Counted from the stretch's first letter, positions 21,881 to 33,099 are shown. The stretch: 64,000 bases of DNA from Chelonoidis abingdonii (GCF_003597395.2 NC_133770.1:6593300-6657299), one strand, 5' to 3'. The notes: generated from the letters alone by a model not told the origin. Numbers and translations are program-made.

Positions 21881-23996
21881 TTGACTCAGCGGGAATAAAA
21901 GGAAAAGACTCTCCAATGACTTCACATTTGATAGCCTGCGGAACGGCTGAGTAGAAAGAAAGATTTACTGGAGCCAAAGACACAGTGAAACTTGAGAGAG
22001 CAACAAACCAAAGGGCAGATCATCAATGTGGGTAACGAAGCTGAAAATATGACACAGGTCATTTGCTTTCACTGCCGCAGGAGCTAAGACTGCCTAAGAT
22101 ATCGTTCTGAAAAGGCACGATGAACATTTCAGTCTGTGCTTCATGCCTGAGCACGCTTCAGCTATGCCGTGGTGGGAACCTTTAGAAGGTCCCTACATGA
22201 ACCATTGTGACTTTGATATTGGTCACAGACCAGCTAGTCACTGGAGTTCTAAGCCAGGAACGTTCAGATGATGACTGAGCTAACCCTGGAACAGATGTTA
22301 ACAAAAGACAAACAAAGCTTTAAACAATTTGATTGAGGATTAGAACAGTAACGAGATTTTCCATCCCGTGAAAAATCCTGAGATCTTTAACGTTTATTTC
22401 CATTGCGATATGAAAAAAACAATTCTTGGAATTTTTTCTGGGGTGGCTGCCTGGATTTCCAGTTATGTAGCTGGCAGCCAAGAAACTGATCAGGTGGGGA
22501 ATCAGCTTCTCAGCTTCCCAGGTACCCCTGTGGTAGCTCACAAGATGAACCGGTGAGGAGCTTTGGGAACCTTAAAAGTGAGCTCCCTAGGACTAGGGCT
22601 TGTGTCACGTTTTCCTTGAGTCTGGGAGCTGGAGCTCCTAGGACTTCCAACTTCTGGGTTCCCATTGGCGAGGAGCTGGTAGAAACAAGGTCAGTTTTGA
22701 GTCCTGTTTGGCTTCTGTCAAAATCAGCACGTTCCAATGGAAAGTCTCGATGCTGACAAACTGGCATTTTCCGACGGAAAGGTCACTCCTCATCTCAGTG
22801 AATCTGGCTTCATGTGGTATGTGGGTGGCCACAACCCTCCTAAGGACCATCCACTTCACCATAGAATCTGCCAGGATGGACAAGCCCTGAAGTTCTGATG
22901 CATAAAAAGGAGCTGAAAACAGCTTTAAATGAACAAGAGGAAAAATGGACTTTTGAAGTATGTATAAAGAAGCAAAGAAATAGGGAGAAGTGCCCAATAT
23001 TTCCACCTAGTTGCAAGTCACCTGTAAGCTGGACTGCATTGTTATCAATATCAAGCCTCTTAAATTCTCTTTCGGCTGCAGTCCTATAATAAAAAAATAG
23101 CAAGGCTGGACTATGCCATTGTATTTCCTACTGGAAGTTTCTTCTGTGCACTAGGGAAGTAGTTGTTCCTATCTAGAACCATGACATATTTCATTTCTTC
23201 AACCTGTTAGTGTCAGAATCGAAACACTGAGTGCATTATCTGTGCTGCAGCTGCTAGCAAGGTTTTCGAGGACTAATTCCTCCTTTAACTCAACATTTAA
23301 TACCTGGGGAGCCTGGCATGCTTTAGTTGTTTCATCACTTCTGTTTATTTTTTAGTAAATAAAATCAACCCTTGGTATGTTGTCCCTGTTCCCTGCAGAA
23401 GGGCGGAGCTCTCTTGGCCTAAGGAGGGAAATGGAGTAGCCCACAGCTGAGCTGAGAGAAGGAAAGAAAGCTTTCTGCTCTGGGACTGGAATGTGAAATA
23501 TGTTCATTGAATTTACAGCAAGCAGCATTATTTAATTTTCCATCTTCTCTATGGAATTAGCATGAGCAAATATTAAAAGTTGCACTTTGCAATTTGTGAC
23601 AAAGGGCAGGAAAACCCACAGCAAATCCCCAGTGATCGGTTCCAAGAGCTGTGGATGCCACTTGTCTCAAGAAGCAATGAGCAATGGCGCTGGAGAAACA
23701 AGGTCCATGCTACAGCCTATATAAGCGTCTATAGCTTTGAGCCCACCAACACTAGCTGCCATTGAGATTTGGGGCCAGTCAGACAAATATGTTTTTACAG
23801 GGGTAAGAAGCTGAGTGCGCAAGACTTATATTACAATAGCATCCAGAAGCCTCAGCTGTGACTGGGGATAGAGCTAGGCGGGAATTTTTTTTCCTGTCCT
23901 GTGAAAGTTTTCATGCTTTCACAAAAATGTTCTTTCCTGCATCAGGCTGAAACCAAGACCCTCTGAGGTGAAAAACCAGAGCAAGAGACTTACCTG
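21881..23996. other. Unannotated sequence
   Basis: I see no recognisable gene or well-defined repeat. Several short open frames overlap on opposite strands at 22320-23103 without motifs. A non-repetitive AT-rich block with possible regulatory character lies at about 23500-23590. Confidence 0.3.
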
Positions 23997-24165
23997 CCCC
24001 AGAATAGCCAATAGCCCAGTAGTTAGAACATGCCTTTAGGAAAGTAGAAGATCAAAGTTCAGATTGCTGCTCTGCCTGTTTCAGACCAGCGACTTGAACG
24101 TAGGTCTCCCACATCGCAGATGAGTTCCCTAACTCTCTGGTTACTGGCTATTTCCAGGAGAGTGA
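23997..24165. repeat. Inverted pair of tRNA-like SINE heads
   Basis: At about 24010-24065 the plus strand reads 'cccagtagttagaacatgcc' to 'agatcaaagttcagatt', a tRNA-like head with weak A and B boxes. At about 24080-24150 the minus strand reads GGGAACTCATCTGCGATGTG then GGAGACCTACGTTCAAGTC, a second similar head. The two face each other, giving a palindromic arrangement of about 150 bp. Confidence 0.5.
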
Positions 24166-24304
24166 CAATCTCTGTGATTTTTGACCAAAAATTCCAACCT
24201 GGACCCAAGAAACTTTACTTGTCAAAACTGGTTCCTGTGAAAAGTTTCACTTTTGACAAATCATTTTCCAATGAAAATACATTTAGATGAAAAATTCTGG
24301 CCAA

Positions 24305-24540
24305 CTTTAATTGGGGCTCCATTCCATTGGGTGCCGTGCAAACACCGTTCCTGTCTTGAAGAGCTCGCAGTCTAGATAGATGGGATGGACAAAGGATGAG
24401 AGAGAGAGAGAAGAGTCACAGAAGGGGGAAAGTGTTTTAGCCAAGGCCACACAGTAGGTCATTAGCAAAGCCTGGTGTGGAACAGTGTTCTCATGACTCT
24501 CTATCCAATGCTCTGACCCCACTGGCTCCCGTTGACTGAA
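24305..24540 (-). repeat. MIR/CORE-like SINE, minus strand
   Basis: It contains 'cttgaagagctcgcagtctag', 'gccaaggccacacagtagg' and 'ccaatgctctgacccc', the reverse complement of a MIR-type SINE with its 3' extension. Confidence 0.55.
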
Positions 24541-24599
24541 TTTCACAGGATCAGGCCCTAGACCGCTCGAGTACCAACCCAGTGACTAAATCACAACTA

Positions 24600-24990
24600 A
24601 AACTGGATGAAAGTTTTCAGATAAAACTTTTTTTTTTTCCAGTGAAAAATGCAGAGACCAAAATATTTCATGAATTTGTCATTTCCCCAAACTGTTCATT
24701 TAGGAGGGACATTTTTAAAAATTGAATGAAAAGCTTGGATATTTTTTGGTTTGAAACAACTTTTTTTGGTTTTAGTTTAGTTTATCCTCCCCCAAAAGTT
24801 AAAAAATGGTCAAAATTAAAACAAAACATTTCAGTTTTATCAAAACAAAACATTTCCTTTGACCTGAAACAAAACTTTTTTCAGCTGGATGAAAATTTTC
24901 ATTTTTGGTCCAACTTGAAACAAATTTGCATCTTTTTGCTTTTCAAAATTGCCACCAAACTGCAAAATCTGGTATTTGCTCGGCTCTAGT
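24600..24990. repeat. AT-rich diverged repeat (TTTTCAA/GAAAAT type)
   Basis: The block is dominated by short words such as 'gaaaattttcatttt', 'aaacaaaac' and 'tgaaac'. Very similar composition and phrases occur at 52790-53190, 58990-59390 and, more weakly, 29080-29200. It appears to be an old dispersed family rather than a simple repeat; its class is unknown to me. Confidence 0.45.
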
Positions 24991-25134
24991 CACACCACCA
25001 TCCTGGCATGCAAATACATTAAAGAACTACAGCGTATTATTTCACTGGCTGTGAGCAAGAGCCGCTGGTGGCTATCGATCTAACAAACTGCCGTCAACTG
25101 TAGCAGCAATTTTTTTGGAGAATGATTATCACTA

Positions 25135-25600
25135 TTCAGATTCCAAGGCCAGATTGTGATAATCTAGTCAGACCTCCTGGATAACACAGGCCAGAGAACT
25201 GCCCCAAAATAATTCCTAGAGCAGATCTTGTAGAAAAATGTCCAATCTTGGGTTAAAAACAGTCAGTGATGGAGAATCCACCACAAGCCTGGGTACATTG
25301 TTCCAATGGTTAATTACTCTCGCTGTTACAAATTTACGCCTTATTTCCAGGCTGAACTTGTCTAGCTTCAACTTCCAACCATTGGATCATGTTAGATCTT
25401 TGCTGGATTGAAGAATATTTGTTCCCCATGTAGATACTTATAGACTGTAAGCTCCTCTTTGTTAAACTAAGTAGATTGAGCTCTTTGAGTCTATCACTAT
25501 AAGGAATGTTTTCTTATCCTTTAATCATTCTCCTGGCTTTTCTCAGAACCAACTCCAGCTTATCAGGAATCCAGTTTAGCAGGACCCTGATAATCATGGA
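25135..25600 (-). mobile_element. CR1 LINE 3' portion
   Basis: The plus strand shows 'agattccaaggccagattgtgataatctagtcagacctcctgg', then 'tggttaattactctcgctgttac' and 'gagctctttgagtctatcac', colinear with the CR1 copy at 15926-16400. It is in minus orientation and 5'-truncated. Confidence 0.85.
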
Positions 25601-26337
25601 TGGAGCGATGAGTGGATGGATATATATAGTTTTAGCATTTTTTTAATGGGTCACAAAACTTCCCATTATATGAATGACTTTGCAAGTCTGGAGTGCAACG
25701 TCCTCTGAGGTATCATCAAAAGTTTTGTCTGATGGTTAAATCCAGCAGCCAATTCAGCAATAAAGCAGACGTATCTCTCTCTCAATTGCTTTGCTTTGCC
25801 TTTCTGTCTCTCAGGGATGCCAGCATCTCTTCAATGTTTCCTCTCGCTATCTGATTCATCTGATGCTTTTCCTATAAATATGCCTTTTTATGTTTTTGCA
25901 ACCAGAGCATTCAAACTAATGCTCTTGGCAGCTGCTCAGACCTGGACTATAAATGAGATAAGGTGCCTGAAATTTATTTAGTAGGCATGAAAATCAGCTA
26001 GTGTGTCTCCCCAGGTAAAGAGGGGATAGGAATGTAACTCCTTCATGGCCTGAAAGTTGCTGACAAGAACGTGGGAGAGATTGCTCTGAGCCACGGAGAA
26101 GGCTACAAAGATACATGGAAATGTCTTTCCAGACATGGTTCCAGATGCCAAGAGCTTCAGATACATTTGGCAGCGTCTCTTCGCTGGGCACATCTTGCCC
26201 CCAATCATCTCCTTTCTACCCTCTGTGTTCTGTTTGGAATATCAGGCTTCTCCTTTGCCACTTCCAGCCTCTTTCCCCTTCTCTCTCCCTCCATGTTGCT
26301 ATTGTGCTGCCCACTTGACTCCTTCCTGCCCTGATTT

Positions 26338-26465
26338 TCATAGATTCCAGGGCCAGACGGGGCGGTTGTGATTACCTAGCGTGACCTCCTGCAGAGCACA
26401 GGCCAGAGAACTTCCGCCACACACTTCCAGCTAGAACGTGATCGTATATTTTAGAAAAAAACTCA
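26338..26465 (-). mobile_element. CR1 LINE 3' tail fragment
   Basis: The plus-strand sequence 'tcatagattccagggccaga' to 'agcgtgacctcctgcagagc' and 'acaggccagagaac' is the CR1 3' end in minus orientation, about 130 bp. Confidence 0.8.
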
Positions 26466-26619
26466 GTTTCCTTCTTCCTCACCTCAGAATTTTCTGCTCT
26501 CATCCGCAGCTTCCACGTTGAAGTCCCAGCAGACCCCTAAGCCTGCCTCCCCATTGTCTCACCTTCAGACCTGGATCTGTTTGCCCAGTCATCAAAATGG
26601 TGGCCTTCTCCATCTTGAC

Positions 26620-26741
26620 TAGGATGGCCAGACAGCAAGTGTGAATAACTGATAGGGGTGGGGAAGTAACAGGCGCCTATATAAGACAAAGTGCTGAATA
26701 TTGGAACTGTTCCTGTAACATCGGGACATCTGGTCACCCTA
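26620..26741. mobile_element. Short hAT MITE (TAGGGTGACC family)
   Basis: The left end reads TAGGATGGCCAGACAGC and the reverse complement of the right end reads TAGGGTGACCAGATGTCC. The flanks ATCTTGAC (26612-26619) and TTCTTGAC (26742-26749) match at 7 of 8. It is the same family as 34798-34914, 47576-47936 and 63319-63441, here inverted. Confidence 0.85.
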
Positions 26742-26768
26742 TTCTTGACTTCACTAAACACTGCTCCC

Positions 26769-28154
26769 CAGGGTCAGATTAAGACCTTTAGAGGTCTTAA
26801 ACACTGAAAAGATTATGGTGCCCCCCCATATGTAATTCAAAATAAAAACTACACTGTACTGTAAAATAAAATTTAATTTTTGAAATGACACAAAACTTAC
26901 TTGTACGCTGAAATTAAAATAGCTTCTTTCTAGATTTTCTGATTGCAAAATTCTGGATAAGTTCATCAAAGCTGACTCAATGAAGCATGTCCTCCTCCAT
27001 ACACAATAAGGAAAGTGAATCAGGTCTGTCCTGACACGTTCTCTTAGGGTTTTTTTATTATTTTCAGCTCAGAAAAAGGGTGTTCTGTGGAGCAGCTAGT
27101 AATCATCAATGTTAGAAAAATACAGGGTGCGATCTCTACATTTGGAAATACACATTGTATTCGGTCTTTCAATATTGTGTCATGAAGATCAATGTGACTG
27201 AATTTCATTTTTCCTGTTTCATTAAACTTTGTGTGCATATAACAGTGGAACTGCCGTACTTCTCCACAGAGATTCATGTTCAAGTCAACAGGGTATGAGT
27301 CAGCTAGCTTTTGGAAACCTTGTGAATACTGTTCGTCAGATAAGTCCATATCATTTAGAAAAGAAAATCTACTTGATGCTTCTTTGTACTCTTCACCTCT
27401 CCTCTTCATAGGAGCTTCAAGTGTATCAATTATAGCATAGTAAGTAAATATGCAAAATTTGTCTCTAGGATTCAATGCTGTTTCTGATGCACTGCTATCA
27501 TTATATGTAGGTTTATATGTAAAAAGTTTGCAGACAAAATAGTACACAGACTCTGTTGATGGTGAATGCAGTAGCCATTCTCGAATGTATTTCTCACCAT
27601 TCGCTTTCATGACGAAAAATATTTTTTGTGGACAATATGTTGTTTGTTTGCCATTGATAAAAGTCTGACATGATTTCTCAAATGGCCCAGTGTGGTGTTG
27701 ACTGTCATTTGGTCCACGATCTAGCCAGTAAGTTACATCATTGGTACTGAAATCAACTCACATACCAGGATCTTTTCTCCAATTATTTACAGCATGAGGA
27801 GGTTCAGTCTCTGACACATCCACACCTTCTAGAACAAAGTCTGTTTTACTACCAGGAGTAGGATGATCAGTTACAGTCTCTGATTTCCTCGCATTATTTT
27901 GATCTACATTAGTAGAATGCCCCTCTGGTTTAGGTGGGGATAAGTAATAAAAAGAGAACAGAAAAATGGGGGAAGAGTGTGTAGTGGAGTGTAAGGAAGT
28001 CTAACAAAGTTCTGATTTTTCCCATGATGACTCCTTCGATGCTTTTTTTGAAATATCAAATTTTTTAAAAAAAAATCTCATTTTTTTTGGTGTCCGCTGC
28101 TTTGCTGGTGCCCTAAGCATGTGCTTAGTCTGCCTACTGGATAATCCAGCCCTG
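26769..28154 (-). mobile_element. hAT transposon with TTF-type transposase remnant
   Basis: The left end reads CAGGGTCAGATTAAGACC and the reverse complement of the right end reads CAGGGCTGGATTATCCAG. The 8-bp flanks CTGCTCCC (26761-26768) and CTGCTACC (28155-28162) match at 7 of 8, as expected for hAT. The 1386-bp element keeps two ends of a transposase gene on the minus strand, the middle having been lost. Confidence 0.85.
27044..27757 (-). pseudogene. hAT transposase, TTF zinc finger plus dimerisation end
   Basis: The frame is open from about 27757. Its first part contains GPNDSQHHTGPFEKSCQTF and EWLLHSPSTESVYYFVCKLF, matching the TTF-type DNA-binding region of hAT and ZMYM1-like proteins. 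The last part contains IFLTLMITSCSTEHPFSELK, the hAT C-terminal dimerisation motif (consensus-like 'NCSAERSFSxLK'). The residues between are far too few for the RNase-H catalytic domain, so a large internal deletion is inferred. It ends just after KIIKKP. A stop lies immediately upstream of the open part. Confidence 0.75.
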
Positions 28155-28252
28155 CTGCTACCTCTCTCTGACCATCAAAATCGTCAGTTCTCCCCTGCCC
28201 GCCTATAAGCTCCAGTCCATCAGTGTCCACATGACTTCTCTTCCTCTCTGAG

Positions 28253-28553
28253 CAGAAGTGGCTCTAGGTATTTTGTGGCCCCAAGCACGGCAGGCAGGCT
28301 GCCTTCGGAGGCTTGCCTGCGGGAGGTGCCCGGTCCCACGGATTCGGCAACACACCTGTGGGAGGTCCCCGGTCCCACGGATTCGGTGACACACCTGCGG
28401 GAGGTCCGCTGAAGCTGTGGGACTAGTGGACCCTCCGCAGGCATGCCGCCAAAGGCAACCTGCCTGCCGCCCTCGCGGCAATCGGCAGAGTGCCCCCTGT
28501 GGCTTGCTGCCCCAGTCACGTGCTTGGTGTGCTGGTGCCTGGAGCCACCCCTG
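28253..28553. mobile_element. hAT MITE with perfect 8-bp duplication
   Basis: The left end is CAGAAGTGGCTCTAGGTA and the reverse complement of the right end is CAGGGGTGGCTCCAGGCA. Flanks are TCTCTGAG at 28245-28252 and 28554-28561. The interior is GC-rich and contains a repeated ~45-base unit (cggtcccacggattcgg...cacctg) at about 28330-28400. Confidence 0.9.
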
Positions 28554-28800
28554 TCTCTGAGTCTCCTCTGCTGACTCATTTATTGGAGTTCTTCACTCCA
28601 CTCCCATCTCTTTTTGCCCGTCCCTCCCACGACAAAATCTACCTCATTACCCCCTAATTTTGGATCCTGGTCTCATGATTCTGGGCTCCTCTGATGGAAG
28701 TTCCATACCATGCAGACTTCCTTCGCTGCGTGCTTGGGCCTATCCTCTTTCAGCTTTGCAATATTCCCACGCCAGACAGTATGGCTCTTCCACTCTCCTT

Positions 28801-28944
28801 CAGGGCTGCCCAGAGGATTCAGGGGGCCTGGGGCAAAGCAATTTCAGGGGCCCCTTCCATAAAAAAAGTTGCAGTACTATAGAATACTATATTCTCGTGG
28901 GGGCCCCTGTGGGGCCGAGGCAAATTGCCCCACTTGCGGCCCTG
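28801..28944. mobile_element. hAT-like MITE, boundaries uncertain
   Basis: The left end CAGGGCTGCCCAGAGG and the reverse complement of the right end CAGGGCCGCAAGTGGGG are hAT-like. The interior holds the inverted pair GGGGCCCC. The immediate flanks (CTCTCCTT and GGAAAAAT) do not match, so the copy may be rearranged. Confidence 0.5.
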
Positions 28945-29323
28945 GGAAAAATAAACATTTAAAATCCTTCTGCAATTTGGCACAAACCCAGTTTTGAGAG
29001 AACTTTTTTTCAAGTCACCTTTACAAGGTATCACTTGTTCTCAGCACCAGTTAGTGCTAAAAGGCACTAAAGCTCATTAAAAGAATTGGACAAATCTTTT
29101 CCGTCAAAACTTTTTTTGGATTGAAAACTAGGGGTTTTTAAAAAGCAGAAAAAATCATGGACAATGTCTGCTTTCCTTCAAAATTTGTTGTGTTTTTTTT
29201 AATTGAAAAGCTGAAATTAGTCTGCCAAAACCTGAACGTGCCTTGGGGTTTCAGAAGTGTGTGGCCAAATATTTGCTGCTTGCTGTGTTTGATTGTTTAA
29301 AAAAACAATAAAAAAATTCTGCT
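28945..29323. other. Unannotated sequence with AT-rich repeat
   Basis: No gene was seen. The part at 29080-29200 resembles the AT-rich TTTTCAA/GAAAAT repeat at 24600-24990. Confidence 0.3.
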
Positions 29324-29423
29324 NNNNNNNNNNNNNNNNNNNNNNNNNNNNNNNNNNNNNNNNNNNNNNNNNNNNNNNNNNNNNNNNNNNNNNNNNNNNN
29401 NNNNNNNNNNNNNNNNNNNNNNN
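29324..29423. other. Assembly gap (100 N)
   Basis: Exactly 100 N characters, the usual placeholder for a gap of unknown size. The CR1 at 29424 begins directly at the gap and may be truncated by it. Confidence 1.
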
Positions 29424-29605
29424 ACTCCACTAGTGAACCTCCTTCCAGCTGACAGTCACCTTCAATTCAGTACGACCCGTTGTAGTTTCCCCTTTAACCA
29501 GTTCCTTATCCACTTTTCAATTTTCATATTGATCCCCATCTTTTCCAATTTAACTAATAATTCCCCATGTGGAACTGTGTCAAATGCTTTACCTGTCCCA
29601 AGCGC
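29424..29605 (-). mobile_element. CR1 LINE RT-region fragment at gap edge
   Basis: On the minus strand the translation includes pieces of the CR1 RT: a KAFDT-type segment followed by charged and tryptophan-containing sequence homologous to the block at 11930-12060. Plus-strand phrases 'ccagttccttatccac' and 'ggaactgtgtcaaatgcttt' are typical of minus CR1. Its left limit is the gap. Confidence 0.75.
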
Positions 29606-30900
29606 CAGTGTCTACTAGGTTGAGGAAAAGCAGGGATTCAGTGCCGGGCCGGGGTGGGGCATAAGAGAGACCACAGAATACGTACAGAGCTTGTTTATGG
29701 AGCCGTGAGGCTGAAAGGAAGGATGGCCTTGTGGTTTATGCACCAGCTTGGCACTTCCACTCTTCCATGTGCAAGAAGGTCCCTGTGTGACACTGAGAAA
29801 GTTTCACGGGAGGGCTGGATTCTCTGGTCTGCTCAATCCACTTTGCATCACAAGTCTGAGCTGCGACTTAGTATTATTATTAGGCCAGTGTAGCTACATG
29901 CTGCCACGTATTCGGGGCAGATTGTCCGGTTACGATCCAGCCTTTTGTGAATAATCAGGGCAGCGTGACTCGTTTTCATGGGAAGTACGGCCTGACGTGC
30001 TACGCAGCGTTTAAATAATGCAGAATAGGGTGAAATCGGAACCAGAGGGAGGTTGCAGAGGAGATTTGAAATGAGCTGGGGACTTACCAGGGGGAGAGAA
30101 CAGCAGGGCTGCTCTGGGAAGTGGGAGTTGCATTAGCAGAAAAGACTTTCACAGAATAGTAAATTATTTGAAAGATCAGATACTTGCAGCATGAAGTCCC
30201 TTCTCCTCCTGTCTTTATCTTGTCTGTTCAGACAGGGAATTCTTCTGGGCAGGGAGCATCTTTCGCTGTATTTATGCAGTGCCTAATACAAAGGGCCTCT
30301 GATCTCAGTGCCCCCCCCCCCAGCACGGTTTAATAAAAATAATAAATCTGAGTTGCAGTTGGCTAGGGACTGAGGTTTTAAAAAATGAATGGGAATCAGA
30401 CATCCAAATCCTCTAGGTTTTGCTCCATGTGCAGCCACAGTGAGAGACGCGAACAAGATGTTCGGAGCTATAAGGGATGGGGTGATGAATAATACAAAGA
30501 CTATTCCAATGTGGTTGTGTAAATCAATGGTGCGGCCTGCGCGGCAAAGCTGTGCCAAGTATTGGCCACCCTGTCTCAAACGGGAAGGCGTTGAAGATCT
30601 CAGCCTGGCTGTGTAAAGCTAGGGGAAGGAAGTGGTTAAAAATATTAACAGTAAATAGCCATCTTTAATTGCCTCATGGAGATGAATCAGAGAAGCTCAC
30701 ACTTTGTACTATTGTGCCAGCACAATAAAGAAAGGATATATAGCCAGGCAAACTCTGCATCAAGTGGAGCTATAAAGTACTTTTAATGCAAATGTATAGC
30801 CTTGAATATAACAAACCCCATGGGAGGAACTTAAAGGCTTACAATTTCTAGCTTTTTATTCTCATGTTATAAGTCTACCAAAGTCTTTTAAATGTGGGAT
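29606..30900. other. Mostly unannotated; old repeat fragment at 30225-30330
   Basis: The stretch 'gggcagggagcatctttcgctgtatttatgcagtgcc' at about 30250 matches the old MIR-associated repeat also seen at 33850. A run of C lies at 30311-30320. The block at 30640-30850 is non-repetitive and AT-rich and could be conserved non-coding DNA. No gene was recognised. Confidence 0.3.
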
Positions 30901-30901
30901 T

Positions 30902-30936
<35 letters not shown>
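30901..30936 (+). repeat. (TTTC)n microsatellite
   Basis: Nine uninterrupted TTTC units. Confidence 0.98.
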
Positions 30937-31248
30937 ACTAAAACATCTGATTAACCTGAAATTTAGCAGGTCGATAGTTAGGGGATTTTGCAAATAAATA
31001 GTGTGTTCCTTTAGGAGCTGAAATGTGTCTCTCGGGAATGCAGAGGAGTGCGATTTAACTGAAACCCAGTGTTAAAAGCCGGGTCCACTGCTGTCTCTAA
31101 AAGCGTTAGGTCTTGTGGCTGGAGACCTATCATGTTTTGCAGAAATTATTATCTATAATAAACAGTCCTGTAGAGGAAGAAAAACACAGTGAACTAGAAA
31201 AACAACAAGAATTCCGGTGGCACTTTAAAGACTAACGGATTTATTTGG

Positions 31249-31612
31249 GCATAAGCTTTCATGGGCAGGACTGGTGCTAGGGGTTTTAGCATCCTAGGCA
31301 CATGGCAATTTCGCTGCCCTGCGTGCTGGTGCCGCGGCTCCTGTGAAGCTGCCGCAGTCGTGGCTGCGGATGGTCGGCTCCTCCCGCGGCTCCGGTGGAG
31401 CTGCCGCAGTCATGCCTGTGGGAGGTCCACCGGAGCCGCGCGAGCAGCCGACCGTCCACAGCCATGACTGTGGCAGCTCACCGGAGCCGCCTGTCACCCC
31501 CTCCGGCAAAACGCCACCCACCAATAATCCGGGCGCCCTAGGCAATTGCCTAGGCCGCCTAAATGAAAACACAGGCCCTGTTCATAGGTAAAAAACCCAC
31601 TTCTTCAGATGC
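31249..31612 (-). ncRNA. Hammerhead-like fold of the PLE, split by a MITE
   Basis: Without the MITE and one copy of its duplication, the minus strand has stem I 5' strand GCAU (31612-31609), core CUGAAGA (31608-31602), an extra A, stem II GUGGGU (31600-31595) paired with ACCCAU, core GAAA, then GCUU and the stem I 3' strand AUGC (31252-31249). The core matches hammerhead CUGANGA...GAAA. The insertion lies in the 3' strand of stem II. Confidence 0.55.
31266..31580. mobile_element. hAT MITE inside the Penelope-like element
   Basis: The left end is CAGGACTGGTGCTAGGGG and the reverse complement of the right end is CAGGGCCTGTGTTTTC. Flanks are TTCATGGG (31258-31265) and TTCATAGG (31581-31588), 7 of 8 matching. 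The CpG-rich interior resembles 15475-15773. The PLE terminal sequence reads through once the insert and one duplication copy are ignored. Confidence 0.85.
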
Positions 31613-31749
31613 ATGGAGTGAACATTAGAGATACAGGCAAAAATATACCGACACATGAAGAGAAGGGAGTTACCTTGCAAGTGGAGAACCAGTGTTGACA
31701 AGGCCAATTCAGTCAGGGTGGATGTGGTCCAGTCCCAGTAATTGATGAA

Positions 31750-32310
31750 GATGTGTCAATACCAAGAGAGGGGAAATTGCTTTTGTAGTGAGTCAGCCAC
31801 TCCCAGTCCCTATTCAAGCCCAAATTAATGGTGTTAAATTTGCAAATGAATGTAGCTCTGCAGTTTCTCTTTGAAGTCTGTTTTTGAAGTTTTTGTTGTT
31901 GAATGGCTACTTTTAAATCTGTTATAAAATGTCCAGAGAGATTGAAGTGTTCTCCTACTGGCTTTTGTATGTTACCGTTCCTGATGTCTGATTGTGTCCT
32001 TTTATTCTTTTACCGAGAGACTGTCCCTTTTGGCCAATGTACATGGCAGAGGGGTATTGCTGGCACAAGATGGCATATATCACATCGGTAGATGTGCAGG
32101 TGAATGAACCCCTAATGGTGTGGCTCATGTGGTTGGGTCCTCTGATGGTGTCATTAGAGTAGATATGGGGACAGAGTAGGCAACGGGGTTTGTTACAGGG
32201 ATTGGTTCCTGGGTTAGTGTTTCTGTGGTGTGGTGTGTAGTTGCTGGTGAGTATTTGCTTCAGGTTGGGGGGCTGTCTGTAAGCGAGGACTGGCCTGTCT
32301 CTCACGGCCT
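31750..32310 (-). pseudogene. PLE GIY-YIG endonuclease region
   Basis: The best frame (32305-31955) starts in a conserved linker (AYRQPPNLKQIL), then has the CNKPRCLLCPHI zinc-finger-like CxxxxCxxC segment. It continues with FTCTSTDVIYAILC and MYIGQKGQSLGKRIKGH, the 'YIG...R' part of the GIY-YIG nuclease. After a frameshift near 31955 it continues (VGEHFNLSGH, then WEWLTHY) to about 31750. The RT domain expected upstream is absent because of 5' truncation. Confidence 0.85.
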
Positions 32311-32799
32311 GTGAGAGTGAGGGATTGTTTTCCAGGATAGGTTGTAAATCGCTAATGATGCTTTGGAGGGGTTTTAGTTGGGGGCTGTAGGTGACGCTAG
32401 TGGCGTTCTGTTACTTTCTTTGTTGGGCCTGTCCTGGAGTAGGTGATTTCTGGGTACTCTTCTGGCTCTGTCAATTTGTTTTTTCACTTCAGCAGGTGGG
32501 TACTGTAGTTTTAAGAACACTTGATAGAGATCTTATAGGTGTTTGTCTCTGTCTAAGGGATTGGAGCAAGTGTGGATGTATCTTAGGGCTTGGTTGTATT
32601 CAATGGATCGTGTGATGTATCCTGAAGGCATGTAGGTAAGTAAGCAAGAACTAGATCCATCAGTTTATCGAGACAGGCTTGCTGGCCTGGGACTAGCAGC
32701 TCTGCTGCATCAGAGACTGCCTGATGATATATTTTTTTCCATACTCAGAACAACCCTGTATTTTCGGTCTGCGTGACTTTTATTTACACTGGATAACAA

Positions 32800-32912
32800 C
32801 ATTGGAATCTCCAGACTGGATCAGACCTGAGGCCCATCTAGTCCAGTGCCCTGTCTCTGACAGTGACCAGCACCAGCTGCTTCAGAAGAAGGTGTAAGAA
32901 CCTGCCTCTCTC
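32800..32912 (-). mobile_element. CR1 LINE 3' tail fragment
   Basis: The plus-strand 'agactggatcagacctgaggcccatctagtcc' and 'ctctgacagtgaccagcaccagctgcttcaga' match the reverse complement of the CR1 tail near 4100-4170. Confidence 0.75.
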
Positions 32913-33099
32913 ATTAAGTTTCAGTTTGAGCTCCCAGAGTTAGAGACTGGCTTGATCCCCTGAAGCTTCCAAAATATTTATCATTAATTGTGATAACTCT
33001 GGATACTCTTGATAACCAGACAACATAATCAGCAATAATAAAAATTAAGGCCTTCCCGAGAGAACACTGTATGTGCGTGTGTCTCCTCTGGGACAATGA

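Larger units (their letters stand above)
31197..32645 (-). mobile_element. Penelope-like element (PLE), 3' part, minus strand
   Basis: This 5'-truncated Penelope-like retroelement runs from about 32645 to a 3' end near 31197. It encodes the linker and GIY-YIG endonuclease region (32305 to about 31750) and ends in a terminal sequence with a hammerhead-like fold. A 315-bp hAT MITE (31266-31580) has inserted in that fold. PLEs are retroelements whose RT is related to telomerase RT and whose GIY-YIG nuclease opens the target. Confidence 0.85.

Noticed and set aside
30901..30936. Functional poly-pyrimidine regulatory tract
   Set aside because: It is a perfect TTTC microsatellite; nothing ties it to regulation.
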